A stretch of 64,000 nt of DNA from Mycobacterium sp. 852014-52450_SCH5900713 (GCF_001667075.1 NZ_LZIL01000061.1:1-64000); one strand, 5' to 3'; counted from the stretch's first letter, positions 25,110 through 33,697 are shown. A program made the numbers and translations. The notes: generated by a model not told the origin, from the letters alone.

Positions 25110-26159
25110 TCAGGTCGATTGCGTCCGCTGTGGCGCCGGCGCTGGAGCGGGGCTGACCTCTCCCGCCGCCGCGGGCGCCGGAGCCGGTGAGGGCGCCGGG
25201 GCTCCTGGAGCCGGAGCGGGTGCCGGGGCTGCCGGCGCCGCGGGCGCGGGTTGGGCGCCCGGGGCCGGCTGGGCACCAGCGGCCGGCGCGGGCGGGCCCG
25301 CCCAGGGCTGGATGGACTCGGCCAGCGCCTTGGCCGCGCCCTTGTCGACCGGGTCGTTTGCCGTGCCGAGCCACACCACGAACCAGCGTTGCGGCGGTCC
25401 GCCGTTCGGCGTGTTCGCTGCGGGCAGCCCGACGACGCCGGTCCAAATCTGGCCATTGGGCTTGGAGGCGTCGCTGAACTTGACCTCGTAGTACGACGCG
25501 CTGCCGGTGACGCCGTTGGCCCCGGTGAGCGAGGTGCTTTCCTGGTTGATTCGGGTGCCCGGATACGGCAGGAAGAACTCACCCATGTCCGAGCCGAGCC
25601 GCACCGCGGCCTTGGAGTTGTTGGCTTCGGCACTGGCGTAAAGCTTTTGGTCCAGGCGGCCCATCACGATGCGGGTGTCGTTGGCCACCGGCGGCGGCTG
25701 GTCGGGCAGCGGCGGCTGCCCCGTCGTCTTGCTCAGCAGCGCCGAGCCGTAGTCGAGGTGCGACGCGTCCGACTCCACCCAGCCGGGGGGAAGGACGTAG
25801 CTGAAGCCACCCACGGCGTTGGCGATCCGCCCGGCGTTGGGGTCAGCCGGCGGAGGTGGCGGCGCGTTCGGATCGACGGGCGGCGGTGGCGGCGGCACGG
25901 GCGCGTTGGGATCGACCGGCGCCGGAGGAGCGCCGGGCGCCGCAGCGGCCGGCGGCGGAGTGGTTGCGGGAGCGGCCGGGGCGGCCGCGGGAGGTGGGGC
26001 GGTCGTCGTCGCCGGCGGGACCGGAGTCGGGACTTCCGGGTCGGCGTACGAGGTCGCCGGCAAAGCGAGCGTGACGGCGCTGGCACTGGTCACCGTGGCT
26101 ATCGCCAGCGTCGCCCACAGACCTTTGCGACGCGTCGAGTTGGGTTCCACCTGGTCCAT
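25110..26159 (-). CDS. apa: Alanine/proline-rich secreted antigen Apa (fibronectin-attachment protein)
   Basis: A 349-residue exported glycoprotein-type antigen that binds fibronectin in M. avium and M. tuberculosis. Residues 1-39 are a signal peptide (RRKGLWATLAIATVTSAS) with cleavage before DPEVPTP. Residues 40-110 are Ala/Pro-rich with repeated PVDPNAP units. A folded core follows (about 111-285: GGFSYVLPPGWVESDASHLD, GEFFLPYPGTRINQE, WFVVWLGTANDPVDKGAAK), then an Ala/Pro tail (APAPAPGAPAPSPAPAP). The MDQVEPNSTRRKGLW start closely resembles M. avium Apa as I recall it. It follows modC on the same strand, which is why it was once called modD, but it is not a transporter subunit. Confidence 0.95.
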   Translation of the reverse strand: MDQVEPNSTRRKGLWATLAIATVTSASAVTLALPATSYADPEVPTPVPPATTTAPPPAAAPAAPATTPPPAAAAPGAPPAPVDPNAPVPPPPPPVDPNAPPPPPADPNAGRIANAVGGFSYVLPPGWVESDASHLDYGSALLSKTTGQPPLPDQPPPVANDTRIVMGRLDQKLYASAEANNSKAAVRLGSDMGEFFLPYPGTRINQESTSLTGANGVTGSASYYEVKFSDASKPNGQIWTGVVGLPAANTPNGGPPQRWFVVWLGTANDPVDKGAAKALAESIQPWAGPPAPAAGAQPAPGAQPAPAAPAAPAPAPAPGAPAPSPAPAPAAAGEVSPAPAPAPQRTQST

Positions 26160-26266
26160 GGCGACGAACCTACCGTGTTACCGCTGTGACGCAAGGAGCC
26201 TTGCGGACAATTGCGATGCCGTTTTGCCGATGTTGCCGATGTGCAACCCGCAGCGCGGCCAGGCGC

Positions 26267-27385
26267 TCAATTGCCCCTTTCGCTGCGCGCCGGATACAAC
26301 GCCACCTCATGGGCTTTGACGGAGAACCACACCTGCTCCCCGGGTGCCAGCCGCAGCTCGGAGGCGGCGTCGACGGTGATTTCCGCGGCCAGCCCGGGGG
26401 CACCATCGGGTTGCTGCCCGCCGCGCACCAGCACCGCCGACCCGCGAATGTCCATCTCGGCCACCGTCACCTCGACCGTGTTGCGCGGGCTACCGTGTGG
26501 CCGCTCCCGATAAACCGCCACCGCCGTGGGCGGGAAGACCGCGATCGCGGTCCGTCCCTCAGCAAGCTGGTCGCCGCCCTCGAGGCTGGGGACCGCGTGC
26601 CAGCGGGTGCCCGAGCGCGCGTGCAGCGAGCCGTCCGGGCCGACCGTCCCGTTGACCAGGTTGATGCCGGCGATGCGCGCCCCGAAGTGGCTGCGCGGCG
26701 CCGTCAGCACGTCGGAGACCGGGCCGATCTCGGAGATTTTGCCGGCTTCCAGCACCAGCACCCGGTCGGCCAGGGTGAACACGTCGAGCAGGTCGTGCGT
26801 GATCAGCACGACCGCGCAGCCGGTGCGGCCGACCGCGCCGCGCAACGCCGCGCGGATCCCCGCGGCCGCGGCGACGTCGAGACCCGTCAGCGGCTCGTCG
26901 AGCAGCAACACGTCGGGCTCGGCGGCCAGCGCGCGCGCGATCGCCACCCGCTGGGCCTGACCGCCGGACAGCTGGCGCGCCTTCCGGTCGGCCAGCGGCT
27001 CGGCGTCCACCTCGCGCAGCCAGCGCAGCGCCGTCGCCTTCTCCGCTGCCCGGGCGGGGCGCAGCCGGCCACGCCGGCGGCGCGGCCCGAACGCCACGTT
27101 GGCGGCGACGCTCATGTGCGGGAACAACAGCGGGTCCTGCAACAGCAGGCCGACGCGGCGGTCGTGGGTTGTCACGTCCACCCCGGCCTCGGTGTCGGTC
27201 AGCACCCGGTCCCCCAACCGGACCCACCCGCGATCCGGGCGAATCAGCCCCGCGATGACGTGCAGCGCGGTCGACTTGCCCGCGCCGTTCGGTCCGAGGA
27301 CCGCCAGCACTTCGCCCGCCGAGACGGAGAACTCGACGTCCAGCGGGCGATCCGCCACGACGGCGCGCAGCTGCAGGTCACTCAC
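26267..27385 (-). CDS. modC: Molybdate ABC transporter ATP-binding protein ModC
   Basis: A 372-residue ABC ATPase energising molybdate import. Walker A LGPNGAGKS is near residue 32, the Q-loop LLLQDPLLFPHM follows, the signature LSGGQAQRVAIARAL and Walker B VLLLDEPLTGLD are intact, and the H-loop is ITHDLLDV. The C-terminal 110 residues form a molybdate-binding MOP-like regulatory domain (INLVNGTVGPDG; VRGGQQPDGAPGLAAEITVD). Start is GTG 27385, which overlaps the modB stop as GTGA, indicating translational coupling. Confidence 0.93.
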   Translation of the reverse strand: MSDLQLRAVVADRPLDVEFSVSAGEVLAVLGPNGAGKSTALHVIAGLIRPDRGWVRLGDRVLTDTEAGVDVTTHDRRVGLLLQDPLLFPHMSVAANVAFGPRRRRGRLRPARAAEKATALRWLREVDAEPLADRKARQLSGGQAQRVAIARALAAEPDVLLLDEPLTGLDVAAAAGIRAALRGAVGRTGCAVVLITHDLLDVFTLADRVLVLEAGKISEIGPVSDVLTAPRSHFGARIAGINLVNGTVGPDGSLHARSGTRWHAVPSLEGGDQLAEGRTAIAVFPPTAVAVYRERPHGSPRNTVEVTVAEMDIRGSAVLVRGGQQPDGAPGLAAEITVDAASELRLAPGEQVWFSVKAHEVALYPARSERGN

Positions 27386-28185
27386 GGTTGCCTCGCTTCG
27401 GCGCCGGTCAGACGGCGCGCGCCCAACCCCAGCACCACTACCGCCGCCACGGCGACCAACAGGATCGACAACGCCACCGCCGCGTCGGCGTCGGTCACCC
27501 GCTGCAGGTAGATCTCCAGCGGCAGCGTGCGGGTGACTCCTTGGCGCGACCCGGCGAACGTCAGAGTCGCGCCGAACTCCCCCAGCGAGCGGGCGAACGC
27601 CAGCACCGTCCCCGACATCAGGCCCGGCAGCAGCAGCGGGAGGGTGACTCGCCACCAGACGGTGCTGGGACGCGCCCCAAGGGTCGCCGCCACGACCTCG
27701 AAGTCGGCGCCGGCGGTGCGCGCCGCGCCCTCCAGGGAAATCACCAGGAACGGCAGCGAGACGAACGTCTGCGCCAACACCACCGCGGTGGTGCTGAACG
27801 CGATGCTGATGCCGGCGGCTTCGAGGTACCGGCCGAGCAATCCGAGCCGCCCGAACGCGTAGAGCAGCGCGATCCCACCCACCACCGGCGGCAGCACCAA
27901 CGGCAGCAGGATCAACGGCCGCATCAGCCGGACCGGCCGCGCCGTGCTGCGGGCCAGCACCAACGCCATCGGCACGCCGACCAGCACGCACAGCAGGGTG
28001 CTGGCCGCGGCGGTCTTGAGGCTGAGCAGCAGGGCCGTCCGTGACGACGGGCTCGTGATCAACGACCAGAAGTTCGGCCAGTCGACTTTGATCGCGATGG
28101 CCAGCAACGGCAGCACCACGAACGCGGTCCCCACCGCGGCGGGGAGGTACACCCACCGAGGCAGGTGCGTGCGAGGCTCTCTAAT
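27382..28185 (-). CDS. modB: Molybdate ABC transporter permease ModB (probable ATT start)
   Basis: A 267-residue inner-membrane permease with five to six hydrophobic segments and the ABC permease EAA loop LEGAARTAGADFEVVAATLG. The tail LARSTARPVRLMRPLILLPL and ARSLGEFGATLTFAG are characteristic of ModB. The start is unusual. AAGGAGG is followed after five bases (CACGT) by ATT (28185-28183), giving REPRTHLPRWVYLP, which aligns with the Mtb ModB N-terminus; no ATG, GTG or TTG lies in frame near this site. The next in-frame GTG would remove conserved residues and has no Shine-Dalgarno. Initiation at ATT, or a sequencing error of ATG, is inferred. It overlaps modC by 4 bp. Confidence 0.85.
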   Translation of the reverse strand: MREPRTHLPRWVYLPAAVGTAFVVLPLLAIAIKVDWPNFWSLITSPSSRTALLLSLKTAAASTLLCVLVGVPMALVLARSTARPVRLMRPLILLPLVLPPVVGGIALLYAFGRLGLLGRYLEAAGISIAFSTTAVVLAQTFVSLPFLVISLEGAARTAGADFEVVAATLGARPSTVWWRVTLPLLLPGLMSGTVLAFARSLGEFGATLTFAGSRQGVTRTLPLEIYLQRVTDADAAVALSILLVAVAAVVVLGLGARRLTGAEARQP

Positions 28186-28286
28186 ACGTGCCTCCTTAAA
28201 CCTGGCCGGAGATCTACCCCGGCTCAACCTAGCGCTGGGCGTGTTGGGAAACGGCCAGCGTGCGGCAGTTCCGCCGGGTGCACGCG

Positions 28287-29051
28287 TCAGGGCTTGACGA
28301 AGCCGTACTGGGCCAGGATGTTCTGACCGGTGCCGCCGGTCACCATGGCCAGGAACCGTTGCGCCAGCGCCGGTTGCGGGGCGTTCTTCAGCACGGCGAT
28401 CGGATAGACGTTCACGGCGCCGGCGGCCTCCGGAAAGCTGACGGGGGTCACCTTGTCCCCGGCGCTGTGCGCATCGGTCACGTAAACCAGCCCGGCATCC
28501 GCCTGGCCGGTGGTGACCTTGTTGAGGACGTCCGTCACGCTCGGTTCCTCGCTCACCGGGTTGAGGTGGACGCCGGTGCGGTCTTCGACCCGCTGGGTCG
28601 CCGATCCGCACGGGACCGGCTTCTGGCAGATCACCACGCCCAGCCCCGGCCGCGCGAGGTCGGCGAATGAGCCGACCTGCTTGGGGTTGCCCGGCGCGGT
28701 GACGATCACCAGCGTGTTCGAGGCGAAGTTCGTCGGGTTACCCGACACCAGTCCGGCCTTGGCGACGGTGTCCATCTGTGCGGTGTCCGCCGACGCGAAG
28801 ACGTCGGCGGTCGCGCCCTGCGTCAACTGGGTGGCCAGTTCGGAGGATCCCGCGAAGTCGAATTCGACGTTGCTGCCCGCGTTTTGGGTCTTGAACTGCG
28901 CGCTGATCTGAGTGAACGCGGGCTTGAGCGAGGCGGCGGCGAACACCACCAGCCTTCCCGACCCCTGCGGGGACGGTTTCGAACCGCACCCGGCCAGGCC
29001 CGTCGCCAGGACCAACGACACCACGCCGGCCACGATCCCGATCCGCCGCAT
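28287..29051 (-). CDS. modA: Molybdate-binding lipoprotein ModA
   Basis: A 254-residue periplasmic-type solute-binding lipoprotein. The lipobox LAGC puts the lipidated Cys at residue 22. Mature-protein motifs of ModA are clear: LVVFAAASLKPAFTQI (oxyanion-binding loop), DFAGSSELATQLTQGATADVF split by the ligand loop SS, and AGLVYVTDAHSAGDKV near the C-terminus. It binds molybdate or tungstate and delivers it to ModBC for molybdopterin cofactor synthesis. First gene of modABC, 101 bp before modB; divergent from the Rv1856c-like SDR gene. Confidence 0.95.
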   Translation of the reverse strand: MRRIGIVAGVVSLVLATGLAGCGSKPSPQGSGRLVVFAAASLKPAFTQISAQFKTQNAGSNVEFDFAGSSELATQLTQGATADVFASADTAQMDTVAKAGLVSGNPTNFASNTLVIVTAPGNPKQVGSFADLARPGLGVVICQKPVPCGSATQRVEDRTGVHLNPVSEEPSVTDVLNKVTTGQADAGLVYVTDAHSAGDKVTPVSFPEAAGAVNVYPIAVLKNAPQPALAQRFLAMVTGGTGQNILAQYGFVKP

Positions 29052-29302
29052 GCGTGCACCCTAACCCGCCGAGGATGCGGCCCGCTTGCGGGGCTAACGT
29101 CGCAAAAAAGTGTCCGCCGAGTAGTTATGCAAATGATCCGCGCGTCGCAGCGTCAACAATTTCGCCGACTAGCTACTGTCCAGTAACATCTAGGCAGATC
29201 GATGCCATAACGCGCTGAGATCCCAGGCAAATCCCCCGGCGTCCTGTGGATGGCCACACGGAACTGCCCGGGTCTGGGTTCAACGTTGAACACGAGGAGG
29301 TC

Positions 29303-29980
29303 ATGGCAGTGGAGGTGCTGGTCACCGGTGGAGACACCGAACTGGGGCGCACAGTGGCCGAAGGCTTCCGCGATGCCGGTCACAAGGTGACCCTCGTGGG
29401 TGCGCGGCGCAGCGACCTGGAGGTCGCCGCCAAGGAATTGGACGTGGACGCGATCGTCTGCGACACCACCGACCCGGCAAGCCTGACCGAGGCCCGCGCC
29501 TCGTTCCCCCATCATCTGGACACCATCGTCAACGTACCGGCGCCCTCCTGGGAAGCCGGCGACCCGCGCACCTACTCGATCGCCGACACGGCCACTGCAT
29601 GGCGGAATGCGTTGGACGCAACTGTGCTCTCGGCGGTATTGACGGTGCAGACCGTCGGTGATCATCTGCGCTCGGGTGGCTCCATCATCAGCGTGGTGCC
29701 CGAGAACCCGCCGGCCGGAAGCGTTGACGCCGCCATCAAAGCGACCCTGTCGAATTGGGTCGCGGGCCAGGCGGGCATCTTCGGCACCCGAGGGATCACG
29801 GTCAACGCCGTGGCCAGCGGGCGCAGCGCCCAGCCCGGCTACGACGGTCTCTCCCGCACGCCGCCGTCGGTCGCCGGCGAGGTGGCCCGATTGGCGCTGT
29901 TCCTGACCACCCCGGCGGCCCGCCACATCACCGGCCAGACGCTGCACGTCAGCCACGGCGCGCTCACCCAATTCGGCTGA
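29303..29980 (+). CDS. SDR-family oxidoreductase (Rv1856c-like)
   Basis: A 225-residue SDR-like protein. The coenzyme loop is VLVTGGDTELGRTVAEGF, with TGGDTELG in place of the common TGxxxGIG. The active-site Tyr-x-x-x-Lys is replaced: the expected region reads GSVDAAIKATLSNWVAGQAG, without the Tyr. It may therefore be a non-catalytic or altered SDR, yet the C-terminal ALFLTTPAARHITGQTLHVS is typical. GAGGAGG (29294-29300) directly precedes the ATG at 29303. Length equals the Mtb protein. Confidence 0.88.
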   Translation: MAVEVLVTGGDTELGRTVAEGFRDAGHKVTLVGARRSDLEVAAKELDVDAIVCDTTDPASLTEARASFPHHLDTIVNVPAPSWEAGDPRTYSIADTATAWRNALDATVLSAVLTVQTVGDHLRSGGSIISVVPENPPAGSVDAAIKATLSNWVAGQAGIFGTRGITVNAVASGRSAQPGYDGLSRTPPSVAGEVARLALFLTTPAARHITGQTLHVSHGALTQFG

Positions 29981-30039
29981 GGGCGTAATCCCCCGCCGAG
30001 CGGTATCGTCGCGCCCGGCGCCGCACTACGGTAGATCGC

Positions 30040-30957
30040 GTGGCTATTCGACTCGGTCTGCAGATACCCAACTTCTCCTACGGCACCGGGGTGGAGCAAC
30101 TCTTCCCCACTGTTCTGGCTCAGGCCCGCGAGGCCGAATCGGCTGGTTTCGACTCGGTTTTCGTAATGGACCACTTCTACCAACTCCCCATGCTGGGCGA
30201 TCCCGACCAGCCGATGCTGGAGGCCTACACCGCCCTGGGGGCGCTGGCCACCGCCACCGAACGAGTTCAGTTGGGCACCTTGGTAACCGGCAACACCTAC
30301 CGCAGCCCCTCGCTACTGGCGAAGATCATCACCACCCTCGACGTGGTGAGCCAGGGCCGCGCGATCCTGGGCATCGGTACCGGGTGGTTCGAACTCGAAC
30401 ACGACCAGCTGGGCTTCGAATTCGGCACCTTCACCGACAGGTTCAACCGGCTCGAGGAAGCGCTGCAGATCATCCTGCCGATGATCAAGGGCGAGCGGCC
30501 AACCTTCTCGGGCAACTGGTACCAGGTCCGCGAGGCCATGGCGAATCCGCGCTTCCGCGAACACATTCCGCTGATGATCGGCGGTAGCGGCGAGAAGAAG
30601 ACGATCCCGCTGGCCGCGCGCCACTTCGATCACCTCAACGTGATCGCCGGATTCGACGAGCTGCCAGGCAAATTGGAGGTTGTGCGGCGGCGGTGCGAGG
30701 AGATCGGCCGGGACCCGGCGACGCTGGAAACCAGCACCCTGACCACCGTGCTGATCGACGAGAACGCGAAGGCCGACCAGGTTCCCGCCGAGATGACGCA
30801 GCGCATGGTGGTCGGCGGCCCGGATTCGGTCGCCGACCAGATCAAGACCAAAGTGGTGGACGCCGGCATCGGCGGCGTGATCATCAACCTGCCCTTCTAC
30901 ACCCCCGGCGTGATCAGCGCGGTGGGAGAAGCGCTGCGCCCGGTCGTCGGCCTGTAG
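30040..30957 (+). CDS. LLM-class F420-dependent oxidoreductase (Rv1855c-like)
   Basis: A 305-residue luciferase-like monooxygenase-fold protein, in mycobacteria usually dependent on coenzyme F420. Signatures: GLQIPNFSYGTGVEQLFPTV, ESAGFDSVFVMDHFYQLP, ATERVQLGTLVTGNTYRSPS, and GRAILGIGTGWFELEHDQLG. The substrate is unknown. The start is GTG at 30040, 60 bp after the SDR gene; both are on the plus strand and may be co-transcribed. Confidence 0.88.
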   Translation: MAIRLGLQIPNFSYGTGVEQLFPTVLAQAREAESAGFDSVFVMDHFYQLPMLGDPDQPMLEAYTALGALATATERVQLGTLVTGNTYRSPSLLAKIITTLDVVSQGRAILGIGTGWFELEHDQLGFEFGTFTDRFNRLEEALQIILPMIKGERPTFSGNWYQVREAMANPRFREHIPLMIGGSGEKKTIPLAARHFDHLNVIAGFDELPGKLEVVRRRCEEIGRDPATLETSTLTTVLIDENAKADQVPAEMTQRMVVGGPDSVADQIKTKVVDAGIGGVIINLPFYTPGVISAVGEALRPVVGL

Positions 30958-31072
30958 CCGCCGACGCCGCTCATGTGGGGTCGCGGATTGGTGCCGCCGC
31001 GGTAATACTCCATGTAGCAGCGTTTACCTGTGCCACAACGGCGCAGCGCAGAAGTAAGGGGCCGGGACGGCC

Positions 31073-31453
31073 ATGAAGAAACGAGCCCTGGCGGCGGTCG
31101 CGGCCGGCGTAGCGTTCGCCGCGCCGCCGATCGCCCATGCGGACAACAACTGGATCGCCATGGCGATCTCGGACTCCACCGGCCACATCAACATCGCCGA
31201 CGGAGCGGCCAGCCAGGGCGCGGCCGAGAAGGCGGTGATGGAGTCGTGCCGCAAGAGCATCAGCGACTGCCGGCTGCTGGCCAGCGGGCAGGGCGGGTGC
31301 GTGGCACTCGTCTTGAATGCGGCCAAATCCCGATACTTCGGCGGCTGGGGTCCGACCCGCGAAGAAGCCGAAGCCCAGGCGCTCGAGCGTGCCCCCGGCG
31401 GAACGATCCAGGCAGGCCACGACCACTGTGCGGGCGAGGGCTCCAGCCAGTGA
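31073..31453 (+). CDS. Secreted DUF4189 family protein
   Basis: A 126-residue exported protein. Residues 1-23 are a signal peptide (MKKRALAAVAAGVAFAAP) with cleavage after AHA. The mature part is a DUF4189 domain (WIAMAISDSTGHINIADGAA; RYFGGWGPTREEAEAQALER) with four cysteines, in ESC, SDC, GGC and HDHC, probably forming two disulphides. The function is unknown. It lies alone between the LLM gene and ndh; AAGGGG is found about 15 bases before the ATG. Confidence 0.8.
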   Translation: MKKRALAAVAAGVAFAAPPIAHADNNWIAMAISDSTGHINIADGAASQGAAEKAVMESCRKSISDCRLLASGQGGCVALVLNAAKSRYFGGWGPTREEAEAQALERAPGGTIQAGHDHCAGEGSSQ

Positions 31454-31530
31454 TGCCGGCTTCGTGCAATAGCTGATAACTGCGCCACAGTGCCCGATGC
31501 CCACCAGGCACTTCGGCCCGCACACCGTTA

Positions 31531-31546
31531 GTGTTGCAAACAACAC
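31531..31546. promoter_or_regulatory. Inverted repeat upstream of ndh
   Basis: GTGTTG-CAAA-CAACAC, a perfect 6+6 inverted repeat 95 bp before the ndh start. Size and symmetry suit a dimeric regulator; which one is unknown. The centre TTGCAAAC partly resembles RamB-type sites, a weak similarity. Confidence 0.35.
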
Positions 31547-31641
31547 ATGGGTATCAACTAGGTTTCCGGGTATCCGCCTGACTAGCGTTGTGGCTAACTG
31601 CAGTCGCGTGTCCAAAAGCCCCCGTCAGGAGCAGCGGAAAC

Positions 31642-33030
31642 ATGATCCCCCCACCGGAAACCACAGCTGGAACCGAACGTCGCCACCAGGTCGTCATCAT
31701 CGGTTCGGGATTCGGTGGGCTGAACGCGGCAAAGAAACTCAAGCACGCCGATGTCGACATCAAACTGATCGCGCGCACCACGCACCACCTGTTCCAGCCA
31801 TTGCTGTACCAGGTGGCGACGGGCATCGTCTCCGAAGGCGACATCGCCCCGCCCACCCGCGTCGTCCTGCGCCGGCAGCGCAACGTTCAGGTGCTGCTCG
31901 GTGACGTCACGCATGTCGATCTTGCCGGCAAGTACGTCGTATCCGATTTGCTCGGCCACACCTACGAAACCCCTTACGACAGCCTGATTATCGCCGCGGG
32001 CGCCGGACAGTCGTACTTCGGCAACGACCACTTCGCCGAATTCGCGCCCGGCATGAAGTCGATCGACGACGCACTGGAGGTGCGCGGCCGGATCCTCAGC
32101 GCGTTCGAACAAGCCGAACGCTCGCGTGATCCGGAACGACGCGCCAAGCTGCTGACGTTCACCGTCATCGGCGCCGGACCCACCGGCGTCGAAATGGCCG
32201 GGCAGATAGCGGAATTGGCGGCCCACACGCTGAAGGGCTCGTTCCGCGGCATCGACTCCACCAAGGCGCGAGTAATCCTGCTCGACGCGGCCCCCGCCGT
32301 ATTGCCGCCCTTCGGCGACAAACTGGGCGCGCGGGCGCGCGCCCGACTGGAGAAGATGGGTGTCGAGATCCAGTTGGGCGCGATGGTCACCGATGTCGAC
32401 CGCAACGGCATCACGGTCAAAGACTCCGACGGCACCATCCGGCGCATCGAGTCCGCATGCAAGGTGTGGTCCGCGGGCGTGCAGGCCAGCGGGCTGGGCC
32501 GAGACCTTGCCGAGCAGTCGTCGGTGGAACTCGACCGCGCCGGGCGGGTCAAGGTGCTGCCCGACCTGTCGGTCCCGGGCCACCCGAACGTGTTCGTGAT
32601 CGGTGACATGGCCGCCGTCGAAGGCGTTCCGGGCGTGGCTCAGGGCGCGATTCAGGGCGCCAAGTACGTCGCCGGCATGATCAAAGCCGAACTGGGCGGC
32701 GCCAATCCGGCAGAGCGCGAACCGTTCCAGTACTTCGACAAGGGCTCCATGGCCACCGTTTCGCGGTTTTCCGCGGTGGCCAAGGTCGGCCCGCTGGAGT
32801 TCAGCGGCTTCATCGCCTGGCTGATGTGGTTGGTGCTGCACCTGGTTTACCTGGTCGGGTTCAAGACCAAGGTCAGCACGCTGCTGTCGTGGACGGTGAC
32901 GTTCCTGAGCACGCGGCGCGGCCAGCTGACCATCACCGAGCAACAGGCCTTCGCCCGCACCCGCATCGAACAGCTGGCGGTGCTCGCCGCGGAGGCGAAG
33001 CGCCCTGCGGCCGCCAGGCGGGCTAGCTAA
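31642..33030 (+). CDS. ndh: Type II NADH dehydrogenase Ndh
   Basis: A 462-residue membrane-associated flavoprotein that transfers electrons from NADH to menaquinone without pumping protons; NDH-2 is a main NADH dehydrogenase of mycobacteria. FAD motif VVIIGSGFGGLNAAKKL is near residue 20, NAD motif FTVIGAGPTGVEMAG near 176, the quinone-site region HLFQPLLYQVATGI near 50, and the amphipathic membrane-anchoring helix FIAWLMWLVLHLVYL near 397. ATG 31642 has AGGAG (31627-31631) and gives the Mtb length; the frame continues upstream to 31588. Convergent with the thioesterase gene. Confidence 0.95.
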   Translation: MIPPPETTAGTERRHQVVIIGSGFGGLNAAKKLKHADVDIKLIARTTHHLFQPLLYQVATGIVSEGDIAPPTRVVLRRQRNVQVLLGDVTHVDLAGKYVVSDLLGHTYETPYDSLIIAAGAGQSYFGNDHFAEFAPGMKSIDDALEVRGRILSAFEQAERSRDPERRAKLLTFTVIGAGPTGVEMAGQIAELAAHTLKGSFRGIDSTKARVILLDAAPAVLPPFGDKLGARARARLEKMGVEIQLGAMVTDVDRNGITVKDSDGTIRRIESACKVWSAGVQASGLGRDLAEQSSVELDRAGRVKVLPDLSVPGHPNVFVIGDMAAVEGVPGVAQGAIQGAKYVAGMIKAELGGANPAEREPFQYFDKGSMATVSRFSAVAKVGPLEFSGFIAWLMWLVLHLVYLVGFKTKVSTLLSWTVTFLSTRRGQLTITEQQAFARTRIEQLAVLAAEAKRPAAARRAS

Positions 33031-33063
33031 CCGGTCGGCCCGCCACGTACTGGCGTCGAATCG

Positions 33064-33110
33064 CGGTATTCGCGAAAGCCATTGCGGGATAGCGTAATTG
33101 GTGAATACCG
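33064..33110. terminator. Possible bidirectional terminator between ndh and the thioesterase gene
   Basis: CGGTATTC (33064-33071) and its exact complement GAATACCG (33103-33110) flank a 31-base loop in the convergent interval. The stem is short and lacks a T-run, so the call is tentative. Confidence 0.3.
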
Positions 33111-33115
33111 GTTCG

Positions 33116-33529
33116 CTACGCCTCGAGGTTCTGCAGCCGCACCTGGCCGCGGGCGACCACCCGGTCGTCGGCGTCGGTGATGGTGACCAGCCACAACTGT
33201 TGGCGCCGGCCGCGGTGGATCGGCTCGGCGGCGCCGTACACCATCCCCGATCCGATGGAACGCAGAAAGTCCGTGTTGTTGTTGACTCCCACGACATTCC
33301 CGCCGCCGCGGGTGGCGAGCCAGGTGTAGGCCGCGACGCTGGCCATGCTTTCGATGATCGAGCAGTAGACACCGCCGTGCACGAGGCCCATCGGCTGCAG
33401 CAGTTTGGGGGTGACCTCGAGCTGGGCGCGGGCGCCGTCGGGGCTGAGTTCGGTGAATTGCAGCCCGATCTCCTGATCGAAGGGCGCGGTGAAATCCGGC
33501 GGCAAGGTCGTTTCCGGAGGCTGAGGCAC
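33116..33529 (-). CDS. PaaI-type hotdog thioesterase (Rv1847-like)
   Basis: A 137-residue hotdog-fold acyl-CoA thioesterase. The family block GLVHGGVYCSIIESMASVAA (catalytic Asp/Glu-containing helix after HGG) is at about residues 50-69, followed by VVGVNNNTDFLRSIGSG and AAEPIHRGRRQQLW. Substrate unknown. The start is GTG at 33529. Upstream lie a candidate iron-responsive small RNA and IdeR box on the same strand, and I recall Rv1847 being iron-regulated in Mtb; read-through from the sRNA promoter is possible. In Mtb the urease operon lies between this gene and ndh, but here the interval is 85 bp. Confidence 0.88.
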   Translation of the reverse strand: MPQPPETTLPPDFTAPFDQEIGLQFTELSPDGARAQLEVTPKLLQPMGLVHGGVYCSIIESMASVAAYTWLATRGGGNVVGVNNNTDFLRSIGSGMVYGAAEPIHRGRRQQLWLVTITDADDRVVARGQVRLQNLEA

Positions 33530-33584
33530 GTTCTGTGTCTACACCATCGGTCGATGTCGGCGCTCGCGGCGGGACGGGCGCCCA

Positions 33585-33688
33585 AGAAACGGCTGAGCCC
33601 CGTGCCGCTGGGACACGGGGCTCGCCGATCGAGGCGACCGGGGGTCACTGCAGCCCTCAGGACTCGCCGCGGTCGTCGTTCGCTCGAC
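33585..33688 (-). ncRNA. mrsI: Candidate iron-responsive small RNA (MrsI/ncRv11846-like)
   Basis: In Mtb the IdeR-controlled small RNA MrsI is encoded beside Rv1846c/Rv1847. At the same place here a minus-strand promoter is readable: -10 TATGCT (33700-33695) overlapped by an IdeR box. About 65 bases after the expected start a perfect 10-bp hairpin occurs (33595-33604 with 33614-33623), minus-strand arms GAGCCCCGTG and CACGGGGCTC with apical loop TCCCAGCGG, followed by GTTTCTTGGG, a partial U-tract. That predicts an RNA of roughly 100 nt. Position, iron control and size fit MrsI; sequence identity with Mtb MrsI was not tested and the exact ends are estimates. Confidence 0.6.
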
Positions 33689-33697
33689 TCGGTTAGC

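Noticed and set aside
31527..31554. SigF-type promoter (GTTA, 18 bases, GGGTAT) before ndh
   Set aside because: The -35 is imperfect and the spacer is one base longer than the usual 15-17; not strong enough to report as a feature.
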